From: Poriferisodalis sp965208925
Lineage (GTDB): Bacteria; Actinomycetota; Acidimicrobiia; Acidimicrobiales; Poriferisodalaceae
NCBI RefSeq assembly: GCF_965208925.1
Contig: NZ_OZ242364.1
Span: forward strand, 930,001 to 994,000
Length of the DNA: 64,000 nt
Direction: 5' to 3'
Part shown: piece after piece, positions 59,094 to 64,000 of the stretch
Numbering within the stretch: position 1 is the first letter of the stretch
Layout: each line of letters begins with the position of its first letter
Position numbers and translations under genes: made by a program
Notes under the pieces: model-generated
What the model saw: the letters and a program-made list of their open reading frames with translations, nothing else
Databases searched by the model: none
What the model was told of the DNA's origin: nothing

Positions 59094-60731
59094 TTACCTG
59101 CCGGTGGGGAGGTGGGCTGGGGCGCCGCGGTTGAGCCAGGTGGCAGCTGCTACTGCGGCGAAGACTGCGTCGCCTGCCGGGACTGGCGGTCGCTGCGACG
59201 GTTCGATCGTGACTTGTATGTGGGGGGTGTCGGCGGAGCGGGCTATGCGGAAGCTGCGGATAGTGAGATCGTGAACCTCGCCGTCGGCGTCTACTGCAAG
59301 CGCCTCTGATGTGACCCAGCTCCAGGCCATGTGGCTGGCGCCTATTGCGTAGCTGCGCAGCGTCGTCATATCGAGCGGGTCGCCGGCATCCACCTGCACC
59401 TCGATGCCGGCCGGACCGACGGTGGCCTGGGCGAGGGCACCCTCGGAAGACGTGATCTCGACCGTGGTGGTGCCCGCGTTCAGCCACTTGCCGGATTGCA
59501 GCCGGTTCAGGGCCGTGGCCAGCATTTGGGCTTCGGCCCATACGGCTGCGCGGAGGTCCATCGATGTGGGCGGGCCTGGTAGGTCGACTTCGACGATCTC
59601 GGCGTTGGGCAGTACTGATTGCAGCACTTCGGTTGCGCCGGGGGTGCGGGCTATGCGGATGATGCCGGTGCCGTCGGTGTGTAGGCCTGCTGCTAGGGGT
59701 GGGCGTTTTGGGCCGCGCCGGACGGTGTCTTCTCGGGACCAGAGGACGCGGACTGGGTGGCCCAGGTCGTTGGCGAGGTGTTGGGCCTCGTCGCGGACCG
59801 GGGATGACTTCTTGCCGCCGAAGGCGCCTCCGTTTGCCAGCGGGTCGGAAGGCTGGGCGCCGGGCTCGCACCAGGCGGCGTCGGTTTCGAGGTAGCCGGG
59901 TTCGGTCCAGCAGGTGGCGAGCCGTATGTCCCACTGTGTGCCTGGCGGGGGCTCGGGGATCTGGATGGGCGGTACGGGCTCGAGGGTGGTGCGGCGGCCC
60001 TGCACTTTGCCGGCTTGACGGCGGGCTTCGGTCAGGCTCTCGGCGTGAATCAGGCCGTCCGGCCCGGCTACGGCGGTGAGGGTGCCGGGTGGTGCGCCGT
60101 CTGCGCCGAAGTCGAGGGCGCCGAGCACGCTGACCGGCACAGACCGCTGGGGGCCGCCGGTCTCGATGCTGGCGCGGCGGGGGGCGGCTTCTGGATCACG
60201 GTCATGGGTCTCCGCTGACGGCGACGCGGCGTGGGCGGCTGCTTCGCGGATGGTCTGCCAGCCGGTGCAGCGGCACAGGTGCGCGGCCAGGGCCCTGTCG
60301 ACCGTGGCGCGATCAGACAGGTCGGCACCGCGCCGTTCGTGGCCTACGAGACGGCACACGATGCCCGGTGTGCAGAAACCGCACTGGGTCGCGCCGCAGG
60401 CCAGGAATGCTCCAGACCACCGGTGCTGTTCGTCGGCGCTCAGACCGGCGGCAGTAGTGACGTGGCGTCCGGCAACGCGGCGGGCCGGGGTGACGCATGC
60501 CACACGGGGGGCGTCGTCGACGAGCACGGTGCAGCAACCGCACTGGCCCTGCGGGCTGCAGCCGTCGAGCACCGCCTCGATGCCGAGGCGGTCGCGCAGC
60601 ACGCCGAGCAGCGTGTCGCCGTCATCGGGAACCTCGACGGCGCGGCCGTCGACCGTGAACGTGAGTGTTTCGCCGGCGCCCGCCCGAGGTGCCGCAGCTT
60701 CCGGTGAGACGTCGGACTCGGGGCGGCTCAG
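59094..60731 (-). CDS. Compact [2Fe-2S]/molybdopterin hydroxylase-like fusion, CTG start
   Basis: 545 residues if started at CTG 60731, which overlaps the erpA stop (CTGA); the first conventional start (GTG 60602) would remove the N-terminal strand TLTFTVDGRAVEVPDDGDTL. Plant-type [2Fe-2S] Cys in CSPQGQCGCC, second [2Fe-2S] domain GATQCGFCTPGIV and LCRCTGWQTI. A shortened xanthine dehydrogenase-like Mo region follows with PLANGGAFGGKKS and the C-terminal AAVAAATWLNRGAPAHLPTG. The FAD domain and much of the usual ~750-residue Mo domain are missing. It may bind a partner or may no longer be catalytic. Confidence 0.7.
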   Translation of the reverse strand: MSRPESDVSPEAAAPRAGAGETLTFTVDGRAVEVPDDGDTLLGVLRDRLGIEAVLDGCSPQGQCGCCTVLVDDAPRVACVTPARRVAGRHVTTAAGLSADEQHRWSGAFLACGATQCGFCTPGIVCRLVGHERRGADLSDRATVDRALAAHLCRCTGWQTIREAAAHAASPSAETHDRDPEAAPRRASIETGGPQRSVPVSVLGALDFGADGAPPGTLTAVAGPDGLIHAESLTEARRQAGKVQGRRTTLEPVPPIQIPEPPPGTQWDIRLATCWTEPGYLETDAAWCEPGAQPSDPLANGGAFGGKKSSPVRDEAQHLANDLGHPVRVLWSREDTVRRGPKRPPLAAGLHTDGTGIIRIARTPGATEVLQSVLPNAEIVEVDLPGPPTSMDLRAAVWAEAQMLATALNRLQSGKWLNAGTTTVEITSSEGALAQATVGPAGIEVQVDAGDPLDMTTLRSYAIGASHMAWSWVTSEALAVDADGEVHDLTIRSFRIARSADTPHIQVTIEPSQRPPVPAGDAVFAAVAAATWLNRGAPAHLPTGR

Positions 60732-61063
60732 CTGAACGAGTTGCCGCAGCCGCAGGTGCGCTGCGCGTTGGGATTGTCGATCGCGAAGCCCGATCCCATC
60801 AGCCCGTCGGTGAAGTCGAGCGTGGCGCCTTCGAGCAGCTGCGCGCTCATAGGATCAGACACCACCTTGACGTCGCCATACGCCTGTGACATGTCGTCGT
60901 TGGCCACCTCGGAATCGAAGAACATCTCGTAGCTGAAGCCCGAGCAGCCGCCCGGCCGCACGGCGACACGCAGCGCCAGCTCGGTCTCGCCGCCCGCCTC
61001 GGACAACTCCTGAGTGATGAGCTCGTGCACCTTCTCGGCGGCGGTATCGGTCAGGGTGATCAC
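60728..61063 (-). CDS. erpA: A-type Fe-S carrier ErpA/IscA
   Basis: 111 residues. HesB fold: ITLTDTAAEKVHELI, RVAVRPGGCSGFSYEMFFD with the first Cys, and QRTCGCGNSFS with the CxC pair. Delivers Fe-S clusters to target enzymes. GTG start with GGGAG upstream. It ends in a CTGA overlap with the [2Fe-2S] oxidoreductase, a plausible client. Confidence 0.94.
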   Translation of the reverse strand: MITLTDTAAEKVHELITQELSEAGGETELALRVAVRPGGCSGFSYEMFFDSEVANDDMSQAYGDVKVVSDPMSAQLLEGATLDFTDGLMGSGFAIDNPNAQRTCGCGNSFS

Positions 61064-61172
61064 AACAGCGACTCCCGAATCAGCCCCACATGGGCAAACG
61101 TTCTGCGACCGATGCTAGTGCCGCAACGCACAATTGCACCGGCGAGCATGCTGGGCCTCGGCACGTCGGCAT

Positions 61173-61178
61173 TACCCT
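61173..61178 (+). promoter_or_regulatory. -10 element TACCCT for leaderless mrp
   Basis: Seven nucleotides before the GTG at 61186. Confidence 0.5.
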
Positions 61179-61185
61179 GCGCCCC

Positions 61186-62376
61186 GTGAGCGCGTCCACC
61201 GAGCTCCGAGCGAATGACGAGGCGATGATCGCCATCCTGCGGGGCGTCATGGATCCCGAGCTGGGCGACAACATCGTCGACCTGGGCATGGTGCGCAACG
61301 CCTACCGCGAGGGCACCACCGGGCACGTGACCGTGGCACTGACCACCGCCGGCTGCCCGCTGCGCGCCACCATCAAGCGAGACTGCGAGACGCGGGTTGC
61401 CGGGCTGGACGGCATCGAGCAGGTTCGGCTGCACTGGGACGAGCTGAACGCTGCCGAGAAGGCCCGGGTGATGGAGCGTGCCCGGCGCACTGCACGCGAC
61501 AACGCTGCGCCGACGCAGGTGCACGCCAGCACCCGAGTACTGGCCGTGGCTTCGGGCAAGGGCGGCGTGGGCAAGTCGTCGGTGACCGTGAACCTGGCCG
61601 CAGCGCTGGCCGCACGCGGCTTCGTGGTGGGCGTGCTGGACGCGGACATCTGGGGATTCAGCATCCCCCGGATGCTCGGCATGGAGGGTCGCCTCGGCGC
61701 CCGCCCCCCGGCCGACGGCGAGGAACGGGGCAAGATCGTGCCCGACGAGCGCCCGGCCGGCGACGGCCTGCTGAAGGTCGTCTCCACCGGGCTGCTGGTG
61801 GAGACCGAGGAGACCGCCCTGATGTGGCGCGGTCTCATGCTCGCCAAGGCCGTGGAGCAGTTCCTGCACGACGTGGACTGGGGCGAGCTCGACTACCTGC
61901 TCATCGACATGCCGCCCGGCACCGGCGATGTGCAGATGGCGCTCGCCCGCCTGCTGCCCCAAGCCGAGATGCTGGTGGTGACCACCCCGGCGCTCAGCGC
62001 GCAGAAGGTGGCAGTGCGCGTGGCCGACATGGCCCGCCGCAGCCACATGCCGGTCGTGGGCGTGGTGGAGAACATGGGTGCGTTCACTGCACCTGACGGG
62101 CAGCAGTGGTCGTTCTTCGGCGAGGGCGGCGGGGAGCGCCTGGCAGCCGATCTGGGCGTGCCGCTGCTCGGCTCGATCCCGCTGGAGCCTGCGGTGTCTG
62201 CCGGCGGCGATGCCGGCGAGCCGGTGACCGGCGATGGAGCCGGCGGGCCGGCAGCCGGGGTGTTCGAGGCGATCACCGAGCTGCTGGTGACCGAGATCTG
62301 CCCGCCGGTGGACATGGGCACCTGCACCGCTCGCATGGACGGGCCGATCCCCGTCACGCTGGGTGCTCGTCGCTGA
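61186..62376 (+). CDS. mrp: Mrp/ApbC-type Fe-S carrier P-loop ATPase
   Basis: 396 residues from the GTG at 61186, fixed by TACCCT 7 nt upstream. N-terminal MIP18/DUF59 domain (AILRGVMDPELGDNIVDLGM, VALTTAGCPLRATIKRDCET), then the ATPase: VASGKGGVGKSSVTVNLAAA (Walker A), VLDADIWGFSIPRMLGMEG, YLLIDMPPGTGDVQMALARL. The usual CxxC of many Mrp proteins is not seen; one Cys lies near the C-terminus (EICPP). Likely Fe-S cluster carrier. Confidence 0.9.
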   Translation: MSASTELRANDEAMIAILRGVMDPELGDNIVDLGMVRNAYREGTTGHVTVALTTAGCPLRATIKRDCETRVAGLDGIEQVRLHWDELNAAEKARVMERARRTARDNAAPTQVHASTRVLAVASGKGGVGKSSVTVNLAAALAARGFVVGVLDADIWGFSIPRMLGMEGRLGARPPADGEERGKIVPDERPAGDGLLKVVSTGLLVETEETALMWRGLMLAKAVEQFLHDVDWGELDYLLIDMPPGTGDVQMALARLLPQAEMLVVTTPALSAQKVAVRVADMARRSHMPVVGVVENMGAFTAPDGQQWSFFGEGGGERLAADLGVPLLGSIPLEPAVSAGGDAGEPVTGDGAGGPAAGVFEAITELLVTEICPPVDMGTCTARMDGPIPVTLGARR

Positions 62377-62391
62377 CTCGCCCGGAGTGCA

Positions 62392-62493
62392 CAGGGGCGA
62401 CGGCGCCCGTGCTTCAAACAGATGAAGCGCTTCGTGCGCGGGCTGGATGTGCTTGGGGCGCTTCATAACTGCGCGCGGGCGCCGTCGCCCCTG
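62392..62493 (+). repeat. Nested inverted-repeat element, copy C
   Basis: Outer arms CAGGGGCGACGGCGCCCG (62392-62409) and exact complement (62476-62493), 18 bp. Inner arm ATGAAGCGC pairs with GCGCTTCAT. Conserved words as in copies A and B. Lies between mrp and selA, 16 nt after the mrp stop. Confidence 0.85.
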
Positions 62494-62529
62494 CGCCCCC
62501 CTCGTTGGTCTGTGCGTTTGAGGTGCCGG

Positions 62530-62535
62530 TAGGGT
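62530..62535 (+). promoter_or_regulatory. -10 element TAGGGT for leaderless selA
   Basis: Seven nucleotides before the ATG at 62543; a possible -35 TTGGTC lies at 62505-62510 (19-nt spacer). Confidence 0.55.
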
Positions 62536-62542
62536 CCGGGCG

Positions 62543-63799
62543 ATGAGGCCGCCGTCGGTGAACGACTTGGCGCTTTCCATCGCGGACGTCGGCCTGCCGC
62601 ATCCGTTGCTCGTGATTGCCGCGCGTGCCGCCGTCGCCGCCGGTGATCCTGACTCGGCAGCTTCGGAGGCGCATCGACTGCGCAGGAGCCTGCTGGGCCC
62701 GGCAATCAATGCGACTGGCGTGTTGCTGCACACCAACCTGGGCCGAGCACCGCTGGGGCTGGAAGCTGGCGTCGGCGGGCCGGTGCGGTTCAGCAACCTG
62801 GAATTCGCTTTGGCGTCGGGCCGGCGCGGCTCGCGCACCACGCACGCTTCGCTGCTGCTGGCGACGCTGACTGGTGCGGAGGCGGCGCTGGTGGTCAACA
62901 ACTGCGCCGCCGCGGTGACGCTGGTGCTGGCGGCGCTCGCGCGTGACCGCGGTGTGGCCGTGTCGCGGGGCGAGCTGGTGGAGATCGGCGGCGGCTTCCG
63001 GGTGCCCGAGGTGATGGAGCAGTCGGGCGCACGGCTTGTGGAGGTGGGCACCACCAACCGAACCCGGGCCGCCGACTACCGGGCCGCTGCCGAGCGAGAC
63101 GATGTCGCGCTGCTGCTGAAGGTGCACCCGTCCAACTACCGCATCACCGGTTTCACCGAGGAAGCGAGCGTGGCCGACCTGGCGGCAATCGGGCCGCCCG
63201 TGGTGTCCGACCTGGGCTCGGGCCTGCTGGACGAGCGCTGCGATTGGCTGGGGCAGCGGCCCGACTGGCTGGCCGGCGAGCCGGGTGCCCGCCAGACGCT
63301 GGCAGCGGGAGCGGCGCTGGTGACGTTCTCGGGCGACAAGCTCATGGGCGGACCCCAGGCCGGCATCATCTGCGGCCGGGCCGACCTGATCGCAGCCTGC
63401 GCAGCGCACCCGCTGATGCGGGCCTTCCGGCCCGGATCGCTGGTGCTGGACGCGCTGCAGTCGGTGGCGCTGGCATACCTGCGCCGCGACGCCGATGCGA
63501 TCCCGTTCTGGCGCATGGCCAAGGTGCCGGCGGAGGAGTTGGCCCAGCGGGCCGATGCGCTCGGCGTGGGCCGGCCGTCGCGAACGACAGCGCTGGCCGG
63601 TGCCGGATCACTGCCCGGCCAGGAGATCCCCTCCGCGGGCGTCGAGCTCGACGGCGACTACGCGGCTGCGCTGCGTGCGTTCGACCCGCCGGTCATTGCC
63701 CGCGTCAACGAACAGACCACCGTGATCGACCTGCGCACGGTCGATCCCGCCGACGACACCGTCGTAGCGGCCGCGATCCGCCGAGCGCTCAGCGAGTAG
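62543..63799 (+). CDS. selA: L-seryl-tRNA(Sec) selenium transferase SelA
   Basis: 418 residues, slightly short for the family (~450). Motifs: GPAINATGVLLHTNLGRAPL, EAALVVNNCAAAVTLVLAAL, ARLVEVGTTNRTRAADYRAA, LLKVHPSNYRITGFTEE, and VTFSGDKLMGGPQAGIICGR with the PLP-binding Lys (~265). SelA converts Ser-tRNA(Sec) to Sec-tRNA(Sec) using selenophosphate. The usual N-terminal tRNA-binding domain is present but shortened. Its tRNA (selC) is at 50169-50264; SelB and SelD are not in the window. Confidence 0.95.
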   Translation: MRPPSVNDLALSIADVGLPHPLLVIAARAAVAAGDPDSAASEAHRLRRSLLGPAINATGVLLHTNLGRAPLGLEAGVGGPVRFSNLEFALASGRRGSRTTHASLLLATLTGAEAALVVNNCAAAVTLVLAALARDRGVAVSRGELVEIGGGFRVPEVMEQSGARLVEVGTTNRTRAADYRAAAERDDVALLLKVHPSNYRITGFTEEASVADLAAIGPPVVSDLGSGLLDERCDWLGQRPDWLAGEPGARQTLAAGAALVTFSGDKLMGGPQAGIICGRADLIAACAAHPLMRAFRPGSLVLDALQSVALAYLRRDADAIPFWRMAKVPAEELAQRADALGVGRPSRTTALAGAGSLPGQEIPSAGVELDGDYAAALRAFDPPVIARVNEQTTVIDLRTVDPADDTVVAAAIRRALSE

Positions 63800-63892
63800 C
63801 CGCGCATCGCTGCCATCCGCCGGCCGAGCGCCCGGTCATCGCAGCCAGGTGTCTTACCCTTGTTGACCGATCACCTCGATGGGGATGCAGGC

Positions 63893-64000
63893 ATGCCACG
63901 GCGCGGAAAGACAGACGGTCTGTGCCGGTGTAGTAGTCGGTATTCAGGTCGCAAGACGGGGCGGGCGCTGCTGGCATTGGCGCTCGCGGCGACCGTGCTC
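63893..64000 (+). CDS. Start of a secreted or membrane protein (partial)
   Basis: ATG at 63893 with GGGGA upstream opens a frame that stays open to the window end: MPRRGKTDGLCRCSSRYSGR, then KTGRALLALALAATVL. Basic residues followed by a hydrophobic stretch look like a signal peptide. Nothing more can be said; it is not SelB-like so far. Confidence 0.5.
   Translation, partial: MPRRGKTDGLCRCSSRYSGRKTGRALLALALAATVL

Noticed and set aside
61060..61185. Longer N-terminus for Mrp starting at 61090
   Set aside because: The added residues have no family resemblance and the TACCCT hexamer 7 nt before GTG 61186 supports the shorter form.
52461..62493. Integron attC sites as explanation of the three hairpin elements
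   Set aside because: attC sites also have variable arms, but the conserved RYYYAAC/GTTRRRY core boxes are not seen, no integrase is present, and neighbouring genes are core genes rather than cassettes.

Overview
The window comes from a high-GC Gram-positive of the phylum Actinomycetota, probably a deep branch such as Acidimicrobiia (class-level placement is inference). Evidence: two WhiB proteins, a DUF222/HNH protein, a zincin-like DUF2342 protein, GSII plus GSI next to a GlnR-like regulator, a Streptomyces-style PHO box of GTTCAC repeats 11 bp apart, secretin-less tad pilus genes, and a leaderless start signal (TANNNT 6-7 nt before ATG/GTG) at eight genes.

Layout. 1-3.5 kb is an accessory stretch of intact and decayed toxin-antitoxin genes: an MNT antitoxin with an internally deleted HEPN partner, a VapBC-like pair, a RelBE-like pair, a duplicated regulator fragment and a metalloprotease remnant. 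3.5-25.7 kb is a block of large secreted proteins: a CWB2/beta-propeller/M6 metalloprotease, a PIG-L-type deacetylase, an FN3 protein, a 16-repeat RCC1-like protein, a 1564-residue subtilase, a propeller-like protein and a lipoprotein. It also holds hipBA and two tandem paralogous TetR regulators. The RCC1 protein and the subtilase on either side of the regulators share a module of about 235 residues. 25.7-38 kb holds a PDZ-Lon protease, a HEAT protein, DUF222/HNH, a solute-binding lipoprotein, MreB, MoaE, an epimerase, DUF2342 and an MFS protein; several carry in-frame tandem repeats. 38-44.8 kb is one phosphate operon, pstS-pstC-pstA-pstB-phoU-kinase-regulator, behind a PHO box. 44.8-50 kb has two whiB genes, tatA and a tad pilus operon (tadZ-A-B-C-flp-tadE). 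50-64 kb is core metabolism: tRNA-Sec, a primary-type sigma factor, NAD synthetase, glnII, glnA, a GlnR-like regulator, RidA, a PPOX protein, ErpA coupled to a compact molybdenum hydroxylase-like protein, Mrp and SelA.

Genes that work together: tRNA-Sec (50169-50264) and SelA (62543-63799) show that the cell makes selenocysteine, although no selenoprotein, SelB or SelD is visible here. ErpA and Mrp are both Fe-S assembly or carrier proteins around a [2Fe-2S] enzyme. Phosphate and nitrogen control may be linked, since a PHO-like repeat pair lies upstream of glnII.

The most unusual signal is a family of three roughly 100-116-nt nested inverted repeats (52461-52576, 58961-59076, 62392-62493). 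The outer arms differ almost completely between copies, yet each arm pair is perfectly self-complementary; the inner arms also co-vary. A second unusual signal is the use of CTG as start codon in 4-nt CTGA stop/start overlaps (flp-tadE and erpA-oxidoreductase), parallel to ATGA, GTGA and TTGA overlaps elsewhere in the window.
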